64,000 bases of DNA from Paenibacillus agri. GTDB taxonomy: Bacteria; Bacillota; Bacilli; Paenibacillales; Paenibacillaceae. The notes under the pieces are model-generated. The model was not told the DNA's origin, searched no databases, and saw nothing but the letters and a program-made list of their open reading frames with translations. Position 1 is the first letter of the stretch. Every line of letters starts with the position of its first letter. Below, one piece after another: positions 1 through 9,111 of this stretch. The stretch lies in the NCBI RefSeq assembly GCF_013359945.1, contig NZ_JABWCS010000203.1:87128-151127 (forward strand), given 5' to 3'. Position numbers and translations under genes: made by a program.

Positions 1-43
1 AGAGAAGATATGGGCGCTGGGCATGGCGCTGATTGAAGAGTAG
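1..43 (+). CDS. 3' end of an unidentified gene
   Basis: The window opens inside a reading frame that ends EKIWALGMALIEE and stops at TAG 41-43. The tail looks helical and in good codon usage, but 13 residues are too few to name a family. The next gene lies on the other strand, so this one ends a rightward transcription unit. I see no clear terminator in the 26 bases between them. Confidence 0.45.
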   Translation, partial: EKIWALGMALIEE

Positions 44-69
44 ATTGGACCAGCGCCGAGTGGAGTAAT

Positions 70-591
70 TCATACTTCATTTTCAAATATACTTTTTAAA
101 ATCAAATCTGCACATTCTTCGGAAGTATTTAAATGTGTGTTGACAGTACAATTATACTGGATATCCTTTGCCATGATTTTGTGTTGCCAATCTGATTGGT
201 CTTCGGTTCTATCTCCTCGGGCAATATTTCTCTGACGGCAAATATCTAAAGGGCAAAACACTTCAACAATGTGTAACGGGTACCCAGAGAATAAATTCTG
301 CACTTTTTCATAATGTGGTTTCAACTCTGGTCTATCCACCATAATGCCATCAATGATTACATTTTTACCATGGTCAGAAAATAGTTTGGCTGTATGATAC
401 ATCATGATAATTGCTTCACTTAAATACTTCCAGTAATCTTCACGAAGATAACGTTCACCTATCATTTCTTCAAAAAGGTCATTGGCAACCACATAAAAAA
501 ATTCGTGCGATTTTAACTGTAAGGCATCTACTATTGATGTTTTTCCAGAACTCGTAACGCCGTTTAAAAATACAATTCTACCTTTGTTCAT
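70..591 (-). CDS. Chloramphenicol phosphotransferase-like P-loop kinase
   Basis: This 173-residue protein belongs to the chloramphenicol 3-O-phosphotransferase-like family of small P-loop kinases. The Walker A motif GVTSSGKTS is at residues 11-19, and Asp38 in VANDLF fits the catalytic Asp of the family. The DGIMVDRPE and RGDRTEDQ segments also match the family pattern, and the length is normal. ATG at 591 is preceded by a GGGGGG-rich ribosome binding site. It overlaps the stop of the upstream nucleotidyltransferase by 4 bases (ATGA), so the two are co-translated. Many relatives are not true resistance enzymes, so the natural substrate is open; an unknown small alcohol or nucleoside is possible. 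Base composition is clearly more AT-rich than the neighbouring sugar genes, which hints at later acquisition. Confidence 0.8.
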   Translation of the reverse strand: MNKGRIVFLNGVTSSGKTSIVDALQLKSHEFFYVVANDLFEEMIGERYLREDYWKYLSEAIIMMYHTAKLFSDHGKNVIIDGIMVDRPELKPHYEKVQNLFSGYPLHIVEVFCPLDICRQRNIARGDRTEDQSDWQHKIMAKDIQYNCTVNTHLNTSEECADLILKSIFENEV

Positions 592-1397
592 TCTGTTAAT
601 CCCCCCTTATTAGGGTGCTTTATTTCCTGCATCATGTATTTAATGAAGGCTAAAAAAATTTGTGAATCAACATGACTATTATCTGTTTCTCCGTTGTCTG
701 TTTCTTCGGTGTATTCATTTAGACATTGTATAATCAACTGCTGGAACTTTTGAGGCAAATATTGTACTCCCCATTCTCCGCCCTCTCGCTTTGAAGATAT
801 CTTACCTTCTTTTATAAAATAAAGGACCCGACAGAGATTTAAGGTTAGGTACATAGGCGTAAGGTACGCAGGGGGATTGTCCATAATCTCCTCTGCACAT
901 CCCTCCACATCGTGCAGAATGGAGGCGAGATAGTATTGACTATCGATCGGTTCATAAAGCTCACCTAATGGTTTTCCGTATAGGGTTATTCCTCTCTCAT
1001 AGGCAACAACAATTTGAGAAGCTAAATCTTTATCTTCTAATCCCCCACAAAGATAATTGTCAATTGTGCGATAGTTCTCCCTATGATAATCAGAGTAATG
1101 AAACTCAAAAGGTGTGGGATAAACAAAAGGTTGTAGGTAAGTCTCTAAGATAATAGTGAATTCTATTCCACGCTCATTAGACATTTCATCATGTAGAGCT
1201 AAAGCTATTTTTGCAATCCTAGAATTATTTACTGATGTTAGCGGCTCTTTTACAACAATTAATAAATCAATATCACTTTTTAAGGGGTTAAAGCACCCCA
1301 TTGCCAGTGATCCATGTAAATAAACACCTAACAAATTCCCCGTAAGTTCTTCTTCAAAAAGTGTAACTAATTTATTTAAGAAAGTCTGAGTATTCAT
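588..1397 (-). CDS. Aminoglycoside nucleotidyltransferase-like protein (AadA/ANT(9)-type, DUF4111)
   Basis: A 269-residue protein with an N-terminal nucleotidyltransferase fold. GS at residues 29-30 and DID at 42-44 form the GSx(10+)DxD metal and nucleotide site found in AadA and ANT(9) adenylyltransferases. The C-terminal half is the helical DUF4111-type region of those enzymes. The family transfers AMP to spectinomycin or streptomycin; whether this member does so cannot be read from the sequence. ATG at 1397 has an AAGG ribosome binding site 8 bases upstream. It is the first gene of a two-gene AT-rich operon with the phosphotransferase-like kinase. It could equally modify a small metabolite. 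Confidence 0.8.
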   Translation of the reverse strand: MNTQTFLNKLVTLFEEELTGNLLGVYLHGSLAMGCFNPLKSDIDLLIVVKEPLTSVNNSRIAKIALALHDEMSNERGIEFTIILETYLQPFVYPTPFEFHYSDYHRENYRTIDNYLCGGLEDKDLASQIVVAYERGITLYGKPLGELYEPIDSQYYLASILHDVEGCAEEIMDNPPAYLTPMYLTLNLCRVLYFIKEGKISSKREGGEWGVQYLPQKFQQLIIQCLNEYTEETDNGETDNSHVDSQIFLAFIKYMMQEIKHPNKGGLTE

Positions 1398-1508
1398 ATT
1401 AAGTACCTTCCATATTTTCTCATATAGTATTCTAAGTATAGTTCACCTTACATTTTTATCAAGGTAGTACTTATTTATATTTATTTTCAACTACCCACAA
1501 GTTCAGCT

Positions 1509-1550
1509 TAAAAAAGCATCCCCGCGACCATGGCTGGTAGCGGGGTGCTC
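1509..1550 (-). terminator. Rho-independent terminator for the GHL6-type glycosidase
   Basis: Arms AGCATCCCCGC (1515-1525) and GCGGGGTGCT (1540-1549) pair with one bulge. Read leftwards the hairpin is followed by a run of six T. It ends the leftward transcript of the glycosidase gene. Confidence 0.85.
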
Positions 1551-1584
1551 TGTATAACAATGGACTATTGGCTGGACATCCGCA

Positions 1585-3561
1585 CTAGAATTGAATCACA
1601 ACCATTTGATGACAGGCCCACAGCGGCACAGTGTAGCTCAATTTGCCGTCAACTTGGTTGAATGGAAGACTCTCGTTTTGAGGTGCCAGATATACATCTT
1701 TAACTTGTTCTGTCGTCACAAGGGTGACTTCTGTATTCATGAGAGGCAGCAGATCCTCAATAATTTCTACACCTTCCCCTCTGCGGACCGGAGAAGCATA
1801 TAACAGGTGATTGACCCAGCGCTTGGAGGCCGGCTGCGCCTGCAAAGTGGTAACACCTTGCGCAGGCAGATTGGTATTCAGCGATTTATGGTTTCCTAGC
1901 AGGCGATCCAGCGCGTAGTAGATGATTTCCTTCACGGGCAGGCTACCTTTTACCGCATAATCTTCAAACACATGCCAAGCTACATAGATTCCGTCCCGTC
2001 CCTCTGCGATGCCCGCTCCGGCTTCTTGTAGATCGGAAGGAGTATGCTGGTGCGAGCAGAAGGTGAACAAGTCGCGGTTGAAGTATGAATTTTCCTTGCT
2101 GCCGAGCAGAGTACCGCCCGGTGAGAGTACAGCGTCTTGACCTTCGGTATAAATGACAAAGGAGGCTGTGCGCAGCGAGGGAAGCTCGAAAGACGGCCGC
2201 AGATATGATGGCCGGAACGCGGATATCCCCTGCCAAGTAACGCCCAAATCCAGTGCAAATCCGCTTCCGTCCACGGACAGACCGGAACGTCCGGTAGCCA
2301 GGATTTTGCCGCCGCCAGCAATAAAGTCATCTAGTTTAGTCTTAAGTTGCGCTGTAATCTGAATCTCGTCCGGTAGAATTAGCACCTTGTATGATGCCAG
2401 ATCGGCCTCCAAATCCACCACATTGAAGAGATAGTTACCCTCTAGCAAAATCCGTACAGCCCCCGTATCATGCTTGTTGTGCTGTGGAATCGGACCATCG
2501 CCAGCAGCCCATGATGCAGCTTCGAGCGACAACAGGGCGATATCAGCGATACCTGTGGTATCCTGGCACCATTCTTCCTTGGCCGCTACCTCGCGGTAAG
2601 CTTCGCCGATCAGCGTGTAGGTGGCGAGATCCATCTTGCCGCCGGGATGCAGCTGATCCCCGATGGAGCAGCGCGCCCCGTTGGCAAGGCTCAATGCAGC
2701 TTCATAGCGCAGCGCGTTTGGATGTTTGTACCCGCCGAACTCGCCCCAGGAAGTGTGGAACTTTCCGGTCATCCCGAGGAAATCCATGCCCAGTGTCTGT
2801 GCATATCGTGCGGAGAGAGGGAAGTGATCATAGCCCCAGCCGCCTGTCGGCAGGGACTCCAGCTCCAGGTGGGTGTTAACATGAGCGAGGTCTCGCCGCC
2901 CCCGGTCAACGTGGCTGCTGTTGTGGAATACCGGCAGTCCCGGTTTCACCGCGTGAACGGTATCGTTCATTCTTTTTGCGTACCGGGCGTAGGTCTCTTC
3001 CCACAACTTCCGCATATCTTCCAGATTACGCGGGTCTGAGCCCCGCTCACGGATGTCAGCCACACAATATTGACAGTAGCATTCCCGGACGCCGACGATA
3101 TCCAGGAAGATGCCGTCTGCATCGTAGTTTTTCACGACTTCTTCCACCTGCTGGGCCAGAACGTCAAGATAAGGAGTGTTCATACAGAATTGATGATATC
3201 CTGGTGTCATGAAGTCACCCGTCCAGCTAATGACCTCCTGCTGATTGCGAATCAGCCACTGTGGATGTTTACGGGCGAGCCGCTCATCCAATCCGGCGGA
3301 GAGATAGACTGGCGTCTTCACGCCGATTTCATGAGCGGCCTCAATCTGGGCGCCCAGAAGATCAAAATCCAGACCTGGATGCATTTCATTGGCAGTAGTT
3401 GGGTGGTAAGCCCAGCCATGATGACATTTGGAGAAGATAGTGATGGAATCGACATGCCCGGTCTTAAGCATCTCCTGAAATTGCTGCTTGGAAAAGTCCC
3501 GGCCAATGCCTTCAATGGCTTCGGATGTATGGAAATCGAGATGCACCTGACGAAATTTCAT
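1585..3561 (-). CDS. GHL6-type glycoside hydrolase with beta-galactosidase-trimerisation-like domain
   Basis: About 658 residues. The N-terminal part (MKFRQVHLDFHTSEAIEGIG, then SITIFSKCHHGWAYHP) is typical of the TIM-barrel 'hypothetical glycosyl hydrolase 6' family, with GIFLDIVG as a probable active-site strand. The middle (around residues 370-480) resembles the trimerisation or glutamine-amidotransferase-like domain of GH42 enzymes, followed by a small beta domain. There is no signal peptide, so it should act in the cytoplasm on imported oligosaccharides. The ATG at 3561 is chosen over the upstream in-frame ATG (3597) because AGGGGG lies 8 bases before it. A TATAAT-like -10 at 3603-3598 with a weak -35 suggests activation, probably by the divergent AraC protein. 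The exact substrate is unknown; the linked GH38 enzyme points to mannosides or fucosides. Confidence 0.75.
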   Translation of the reverse strand: MKFRQVHLDFHTSEAIEGIGRDFSKQQFQEMLKTGHVDSITIFSKCHHGWAYHPTTANEMHPGLDFDLLGAQIEAAHEIGVKTPVYLSAGLDERLARKHPQWLIRNQQEVISWTGDFMTPGYHQFCMNTPYLDVLAQQVEEVVKNYDADGIFLDIVGVRECYCQYCVADIRERGSDPRNLEDMRKLWEETYARYAKRMNDTVHAVKPGLPVFHNSSHVDRGRRDLAHVNTHLELESLPTGGWGYDHFPLSARYAQTLGMDFLGMTGKFHTSWGEFGGYKHPNALRYEAALSLANGARCSIGDQLHPGGKMDLATYTLIGEAYREVAAKEEWCQDTTGIADIALLSLEAASWAAGDGPIPQHNKHDTGAVRILLEGNYLFNVVDLEADLASYKVLILPDEIQITAQLKTKLDDFIAGGGKILATGRSGLSVDGSGFALDLGVTWQGISAFRPSYLRPSFELPSLRTASFVIYTEGQDAVLSPGGTLLGSKENSYFNRDLFTFCSHQHTPSDLQEAGAGIAEGRDGIYVAWHVFEDYAVKGSLPVKEIIYYALDRLLGNHKSLNTNLPAQGVTTLQAQPASKRWVNHLLYASPVRRGEGVEIIEDLLPLMNTEVTLVTTEQVKDVYLAPQNESLPFNQVDGKLSYTVPLWACHQMVVIQF

Positions 3562-3697
3562 GCTTGCGTCCCCCTGGTCATTAAATGATAGAATCATATT
3601 ATATCTACCACTCTAATGGATTATGGGATGACATACAGCCGACAATTCCGACTTTGTATAGTACAATTTCGGTGTGTTTGAATCAGGAGGACGTTAC

Positions 3698-4576
3698 ATG
3701 CTTGTGCTTGAACTACCGGTCCCGCCCTTTCCATTGCTGGCGGCAATCGGTCACACGTTATGGAAGCCCGGTGTGCAGCATGCTCAGCGCCAGTTCGAGG
3801 TATTCGATCTCATTATATGCGCCAAAGGGATGCTGCACATGGAGGAAGATGGTATTGGTTATGAGGTAGCCGGAGGCATGATGCTGGTTCTGGAGCCTGG
3901 CAAAACCCATCGCGGCTCACGGCCGACCGAGCTGGAGACCGAGGTGTACTGGATTCATTTTCAGTACCCTGTGTCTGTGGAACCCATCTTGAAGGAGAAG
4001 ACACATTGGCAGCAGCCGCTGCTCCAGCGGAGTGATCAGGATACGGAAGCTCCACCGGGAGTCATTGAGATTCCGAAATTCGCTGCTGTGGATCTGCGCT
4101 CACTCCAGCCTCTGTTGACCGAGATGCTTGAGCTGCACCATGTGTTGACCCTACAGCGTTCCTTTGAGCTGAATATCCTGCTCGGCCAATTTCTCCTGCA
4201 ACTGCAGAACGGGATGCGACGCAGCAGTCCGCAGGCCCGTTCCTATTTTCTCAGCGAGAAGGTAGCGGCTTATTTGAACCAGCATTTAGAGCAGCCGTTC
4301 GATTCCGTGCAAATGGAGCGTGATCTGCTCTATCATTTCGATTATCTGGCTCGCTGCCTGAAGCAGTATACGGGGATGAGCCCGCTACAATACAGGCACC
4401 ATCTTCAGATTGAGAAGGCCAAGCGGCTGCTGGCGCATTCCGAGCTTTCATTGAAACGGATCGGTGAGTTGTGTGGCCTGCAGGACAATAACTATTTTAC
4501 ACGCTTGTTCAAGCGCCAAACTTCACTTACGCCAGGGGAGTACCGCAGGCAGTATCAGGTGTTTTTAATAGAGTAG
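3698..4576 (+). CDS. AraC-family transcriptional regulator (cupin sensor)
   Basis: A 292-residue regulator with an N-terminal cupin-like sugar-sensing domain (GGMMLVLEPGKTHRGS around residues 59-75) and a C-terminal double helix-turn-helix with the AraC signature (IGELCGLQDNNYFTRLFKRQ near residue 260). The start is set by AGGAGG at 3685-3690, 7 bases before ATG 3698. It is divergent from the glycosidase gene with a 136-base shared promoter region and lies upstream of the ABC importer locus. It probably activates the glycosidase, and perhaps the importer, in response to a sugar. Confidence 0.88.
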   Translation: MLVLELPVPPFPLLAAIGHTLWKPGVQHAQRQFEVFDLIICAKGMLHMEEDGIGYEVAGGMMLVLEPGKTHRGSRPTELETEVYWIHFQYPVSVEPILKEKTHWQQPLLQRSDQDTEAPPGVIEIPKFAAVDLRSLQPLLTEMLELHHVLTLQRSFELNILLGQFLLQLQNGMRRSSPQARSYFLSEKVAAYLNQHLEQPFDSVQMERDLLYHFDYLARCLKQYTGMSPLQYRHHLQIEKAKRLLAHSELSLKRIGELCGLQDNNYFTRLFKRQTSLTPGEYRRQYQVFLIE

Positions 4577-4687
4577 AAAATGGAGTAGTTCGTCAACGTT
4601 GTATCCCCAGCATCAATAAATATGATGGAATGAGGTGTCGTATCACCCTAAGAAGAAGCCTCTGCAGGGTTCGTATCCATATTCAGA

Positions 4688-4722
4688 CCCATTCTCCGTA
4701 ATCCATTGGAGGATGGGTTTTT
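4688..4722 (+). terminator. Terminator after the AraC regulator gene
   Basis: Arms CCCATTCTCC (4688-4697) and GGAGGATGGG (4708-4717) pair fully with one G-U wobble and are followed by TTTTT. Confidence 0.85.
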
Positions 4723-4811
4723 CATGCTTGGATTCCAGTGGTATCTCCTTACAAATCATACAAATGGATACTCCAGTGAACGAATGGTTAGGTCCTGCCC
4801 ACTTGTAATGA

Positions 4812-4820
4812 TGGTATACT
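4812..4820 (+). promoter_or_regulatory. Extended -10 promoter of the membrane AraC-type sensor
   Basis: TG-G-TATACT matches an extended -10 element, about 70 bases before the GTG start. No good -35 is visible, which is usual for extended -10 promoters. Confidence 0.45.
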
Positions 4821-4888
4821 AAAGCGGGATTATAGAGGTCCTCTAGGTGTTAGGGGCACAACAATAGAACGGAAGCGGAGGAGAGCCG

Positions 4889-7234
4889 GTGGAGAAGAAG
4901 GGTATGAGAAGCTGGAAATGGTTTAGGTTCAAAGGCGCTTGGCCGGCATTGTTCTGGTCCTATATCTCAATACTTCTGCTGCTGCTTGTTCTTGGCAGCA
5001 TACTTTACTGGAGCGCCAGGGAAGTGGTGGTGAAATCCGTGGAGCGTAGTAATTCCGCTATGCTGGGACAGCTCCGGGAACTTGCTGATGGGCAGCTGCA
5101 AATGATCGAGCAGTTGGAACAGCAGATCGCCAATCATCCCAAACTGCTGCAGCTAATGAGCAGTAAAGCGCCTTTGTCTGATAAGGAGCAGTACGAGATG
5201 ATTGCATTAGCCGAGGATTTGAAGCGCTACAAGCAATTGACACCATTCATTAACGATTACTACATATATCTGCCCAAAACTGGAACCATGCTGGGGCCGG
5301 GCGTGAAGACTACACCGGAGATTTTGTTTGATCAAGCCGTTCGCTTTGACGGGTTGAGCGCCGATGAATGGGTGCAGAAATTTGAAAGCGGATACCATTT
5401 TCGTACCTTCGAGCCATCACTGCATGCAAGGAGCAGTATCGGGGAGTCAAGCGACATTCTTGCATATATGCAGACTCTTCCGCTCGGCAACCGTTCCAAG
5501 GGATTAGCTACGCTGTTTATCATGATTAATGAAGACGAACTACGCAAAATGTTCCAGGGCTTGGCGGATGCCGGACAAGGTAGCATTTACATTGTGGACA
5601 ACAGTAACCGGCTGGTCAGCACAACGGCCGTTAGTAAGGCTCCATTATCTTTTGCATATGGAGAAATGCAAGGCGAGCAGGGGAAGCTGGAGACCCGGCG
5701 TGAGGGGAAGGAGATGATTGTCTCCTATGTGACTTCAAGCGTCTTCGGGTGGAAATATGTACTGGAGGTGCCCCGTGTTGTCTTTCTGAAGGAAGTGAAT
5801 GAGGTGCGGAGCTGGGCTTTGTTGTTGCTGGTTTTGGCTGCGCTTTCAGGAGCGGCTGTTTCATTCTATCTATCCTATCGTAACGTACGCCCACTTCGTG
5901 ATTTAGTATCGGTTGTAACGGGCAACAGTCCTGCGCTGCCGCGTAAGGAGGGACCTCTGGAATATCAATTCATACATACATCGATCCAGTCGGCCCGAAT
6001 AACGGAAACGGAACTCCGGGGCCGGTTGTCGCAGCAGACACCCATTATTCGTCTACATTTCCTGAATCGGCTGATCAAGGGCTACGCAGATTCTCATGAG
6101 CTGCAGCCGGAAGCCTTGGAGTTCATGGATATTCGTTTTATCTCCGATACTTTTGCGATCCTGTTGATCGACGTGGAGGATATGAATGCTTTTTCTACTG
6201 AAAATGATCCTAAAGAATGGCTCTTTATCAACTTCGTTATTTCGAATATTGCCACCGATCTGGTGGGAGAGCGGCATATCGCCTACACCACTGAGCTGGA
6301 TCAGGGCAGAATTGCTCTCCTGATTAATTTCAGTGAAGCTGATGAGGTGGGATGCAGGGCAGAATTGTCAGCGATCACAGAGCAACTGGAACACATGCTG
6401 TGTAAGCGATTCCGGCTAAAGGTGTCTATTGGTGCGAGCTTCATTGCGCGGGAAATAAAAACAATCGGCGAAGCCTTCCGCGATGCTCTCAAGCGGCTCG
6501 ATGAGGACGCCAAGCAGCAGGCTAAGGATCACGCAGTTGACCAATTGCGGGAGCGGCCGCCGGTATATTATTATCCGTTGGATATCGAACAGCAGTTGAC
6601 CAATTATGTGAAATCAGGTGAGGAAGAGAAAACAGAACAGCTTCTGAATGCTTTGTATTCGGATCATTACAGCACTGACGGCAGCAGTCCGCTGGTTGGC
6701 TCGTATTTCCTGCTACATTTGTCTTCGACGTTGTTCCGGATTGTCCAGAATACACCGAATGCGGATGCGGAGCTTGCTATGCGGCTGTTACAGAATCAGT
6801 CCGATGGCAACGCGGATGCCCACCGTACATTCCAGCAGCTGAAAGGGGAGTTTCAGACCGTCTGCCGTCTCTGGCGGGAAGGACGCAGCGACCAGGGCAG
6901 CCGGATGCTGGAGACGATCAAACGGATCGTAAGGGAACGTTACAGCGAGAACATGTTGAGTGTGAACCTGATTGCGGATGAACTGGGAATTACACAGCCA
7001 TATCTATCCTCTTTTTTCAAAAAGGTTACCGGTCATACGATCCTTGAATTTATTGCCGAAACCCGGCTGAAGGAGGCAAAACGGCTGCTGACAGATACGG
7101 ATCATACCGTAGCTTATGTGGCTCATGCGGTGGGCTACTCCAACGACATTGGTTTTATTCGTTTTTTCAAAAAACATGAGGGGATTACCCCTGGTCAATA
7201 TCGTACGAACACACAAACGGAACACCGATCTTAG
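4889..7234 (+). CDS. Membrane-bound AraC-family sensor-regulator
   Basis: A 781-residue one-component regulator. A transmembrane helix lies at about residues 24-42 and a second near 309-331; the extracytoplasmic region between them is of the dCache type found in such sensors. A cytoplasmic middle region follows, and the C-terminus (about 690-775) is an AraC DNA-binding domain with VNLIADELGITQPYLSSFFK and a second helix-turn-helix ending EGITPGQYR. GTG at 4889 follows AGCGGAGGAG. This architecture is common in Paenibacillus directly upstream of LplABC-like sugar importers, and the next gene is such a binding protein. It probably senses an external sugar, perhaps through the binding protein, and activates the importer operon. 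Confidence 0.9.
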   Translation: MEKKGMRSWKWFRFKGAWPALFWSYISILLLLLVLGSILYWSAREVVVKSVERSNSAMLGQLRELADGQLQMIEQLEQQIANHPKLLQLMSSKAPLSDKEQYEMIALAEDLKRYKQLTPFINDYYIYLPKTGTMLGPGVKTTPEILFDQAVRFDGLSADEWVQKFESGYHFRTFEPSLHARSSIGESSDILAYMQTLPLGNRSKGLATLFIMINEDELRKMFQGLADAGQGSIYIVDNSNRLVSTTAVSKAPLSFAYGEMQGEQGKLETRREGKEMIVSYVTSSVFGWKYVLEVPRVVFLKEVNEVRSWALLLLVLAALSGAAVSFYLSYRNVRPLRDLVSVVTGNSPALPRKEGPLEYQFIHTSIQSARITETELRGRLSQQTPIIRLHFLNRLIKGYADSHELQPEALEFMDIRFISDTFAILLIDVEDMNAFSTENDPKEWLFINFVISNIATDLVGERHIAYTTELDQGRIALLINFSEADEVGCRAELSAITEQLEHMLCKRFRLKVSIGASFIAREIKTIGEAFRDALKRLDEDAKQQAKDHAVDQLRERPPVYYYPLDIEQQLTNYVKSGEEEKTEQLLNALYSDHYSTDGSSPLVGSYFLLHLSSTLFRIVQNTPNADAELAMRLLQNQSDGNADAHRTFQQLKGEFQTVCRLWREGRSDQGSRMLETIKRIVRERYSENMLSVNLIADELGITQPYLSSFFKKVTGHTILEFIAETRLKEAKRLLTDTDHTVAYVAHAVGYSNDIGFIRFFKKHEGITPGQYRTNTQTEHRS

Positions 7235-7375
7235 AGATGTGCAGTCTCCTATCTTTCAATTGGGATGGTAATGTAACATCCAGGCCATATTCAGCTGCTG
7301 CGTAACACGGGTATGATGATGTCGGAGTTGCGAGTGGACGCACACCATACAGTAACCAGAGGGGGGAAGATATTC

Positions 7376-9016
7376 ATGAATTATGGAAAAAAAGGCCTGA
7401 TCACCATGCTGGCGGCCATGACGGCACTAACTGTCTCATTATCGGCCTGTTCAGGGGGGAACCAAGCAGAAGAACCAACGAATTCTCCGGCGGCGGGAAC
7501 GGGGAATGTAGAAGAGCCTAAGGATGGTAAGATCGTGTCCAGCCCGCTTACATTAACTTATTATGTACAGGGTTTGGGCAGCGCGGCGCCAGGAATCAAG
7601 ACTCAAAATGATATTGCTGCTTATCAAGAGACAGAGAAGAAGACAGGAATTCATATTGAATTCCAGAGTCCTACTACCGGTCAGGAGAAGAACCAGTTCA
7701 ATCTGCTGATGAGCTCAGGCTCATATCCGGATGTTATCGAATGGGGCTGGAATGATTATCCGGGCGGTGGAGTAGGTGCCATGAACAGCGGTGTTATTGT
7801 TCCGCTTAATGATTACATTGATAAATATGCTCCGAACCTGTCCAAACTGCTGGCAGACCATCCGGAGATCAAGAAAGAGGTGTCCACGGACGACGGACGA
7901 ATTTATGCATTTCCTTTCCTGCGGGCGGATCCATACCTGCGTACGTACTTTGGCCTTGGCATTCGTAAGGATTGGCTTGATAAGCTAGGACTTCAGATAC
8001 CAACAACTATTGACGAATGGCACACTGTATTGAAAGCGCTTAAGGAAGGCGATCCCAACGGAAACGGCAAAGCCGATGAAATTCCGCTCCTGATTAAAAA
8101 GGATACGATGCTGAATTTCAGTAATGTGTTCCTAAATGCTTGGGGGATCACCAGCCAATTCTATTTGAAGGACGGAAAAGTGGCTTACGGTACAACTCAG
8201 CCGGAATTTAAAGAGTTTCTGGAAACGATGCGCAACTGGTACGCAGAAGGCCTCATTGACCGCGATTATGCAGCGACGGACGACAAGCAGAAGGACGCCA
8301 AATGGACCGGCGGACTGTTAGCTGCATCTGAACTGGCGGTGGGTGGCGGGATCGGAAAATATATGACAGCGATGTCCGAGAAAGATCCCGACTTTAACCT
8401 GGTAGGTGCACCTTATCCAACGCTCAAGAAGGGCGACAAGCCGGTTCTGGGGCAAATTACGCCAATTTTCAACAGCGTGGGAGCGGCCATTACCAGCAGC
8501 AACAAGCATATCGAGGAGACAGTAAAATGGTTGGATTTCAAATATGGTGAAGAGGGAAGTATGCTGTTCAACTTTGGTATTGAGGGCAAGAGCTACGAGA
8601 TGAAGGACGGCTTTCCTACCTATACCGATGAAATTATGAAAAATCCGGATGGCATGGCTTTCGCTACTGCGCTCGGCCAATATGCGATTCCGTTCGGAGG
8701 TCCGTTTGTACAGGATAAACGTTATCAGGAGCAGAACGTTTCGCTGCCTCAACAGAAGGAAGCGCTCAGTACCTGGATGGATGTAGAGAATGGCGACTGG
8801 CTTCCAACGCTGTCGTTGACCAATGATGAATCGGCAAGATTGGCAGCGATTATGACGGACGTGACTACTTATCGTGACGAGATGTTCGACAGATTCGTTA
8901 TGGGTGTGGAGCCAATCGACAATTTCGATACCTTTGTGAAAACCATTGAAGGCATGGGGATTCAAGAGGCTATTGATATTCAGCAGGCAGCTTACGAACG
9001 ATATTTGAAACGGTAA
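7376..9016 (+). CDS. Sugar ABC transporter solute-binding lipoprotein
   Basis: A 546-residue family 1 extracellular binding protein. The signal peptide ends in the lipobox LSAC with Cys25 as the lipidation site, followed by a Gly/Pro/Glu linker. The long form with an EF-hand-like segment (DPNGNGKADEIP) is typical of LplA/LipO-type proteins that serve oligosaccharide importers. ATG at 7376 is preceded by AGGGGGGAAG; the longer frame from 7313 has no such site and would bury the signal peptide. It is the first gene of the importer set and hands sugar to the two permeases that follow. No ATPase gene is present, so a shared MsmX-type ATPase elsewhere is likely. Confidence 0.92.
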   Translation: MNYGKKGLITMLAAMTALTVSLSACSGGNQAEEPTNSPAAGTGNVEEPKDGKIVSSPLTLTYYVQGLGSAAPGIKTQNDIAAYQETEKKTGIHIEFQSPTTGQEKNQFNLLMSSGSYPDVIEWGWNDYPGGGVGAMNSGVIVPLNDYIDKYAPNLSKLLADHPEIKKEVSTDDGRIYAFPFLRADPYLRTYFGLGIRKDWLDKLGLQIPTTIDEWHTVLKALKEGDPNGNGKADEIPLLIKKDTMLNFSNVFLNAWGITSQFYLKDGKVAYGTTQPEFKEFLETMRNWYAEGLIDRDYAATDDKQKDAKWTGGLLAASELAVGGGIGKYMTAMSEKDPDFNLVGAPYPTLKKGDKPVLGQITPIFNSVGAAITSSNKHIEETVKWLDFKYGEEGSMLFNFGIEGKSYEMKDGFPTYTDEIMKNPDGMAFATALGQYAIPFGGPFVQDKRYQEQNVSLPQQKEALSTWMDVENGDWLPTLSLTNDESARLAAIMTDVTTYRDEMFDRFVMGVEPIDNFDTFVKTIEGMGIQEAIDIQQAAYERYLKR

Positions 9017-9027
9017 CGCTGATTTGA

Positions 9028-9085
9028 GCGGGTTCCTAATGGTTCGTCGCGCTGACCTGCGCCGGCCTGGGACCCGCTGTTTTTA
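9028..9085 (+). terminator. Intra-operon hairpin (attenuator or mRNA stabiliser)
   Basis: GCGGGTTCC (9028-9036) pairs with GGGACCCGC (9069-9077), followed by TGTTTTTA. It lies between the binding-protein gene and the first permease gene, a position where partial termination or 3' protection keeps the binding protein in excess. Confidence 0.65.
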
Positions 9086-9111
9086 CTCTGTACATGAAGG
9101 AGGTCTATGTG

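Larger units (their letters stand above)
4577..4888. other. Intergenic region between two AraC-type regulators
   Basis: It holds the terminator of the upstream AraC gene (4688-4722) and an extended -10 promoter (TGG-TATACT, 4812-4820) before the membrane sensor gene. I see no further gene. Confidence 0.6.

Noticed and set aside
8318..8965. 215-codon antisense frame inside the binding-protein gene
   Set aside because: Opposite a clear lipoprotein gene, without family features or a plausible start.
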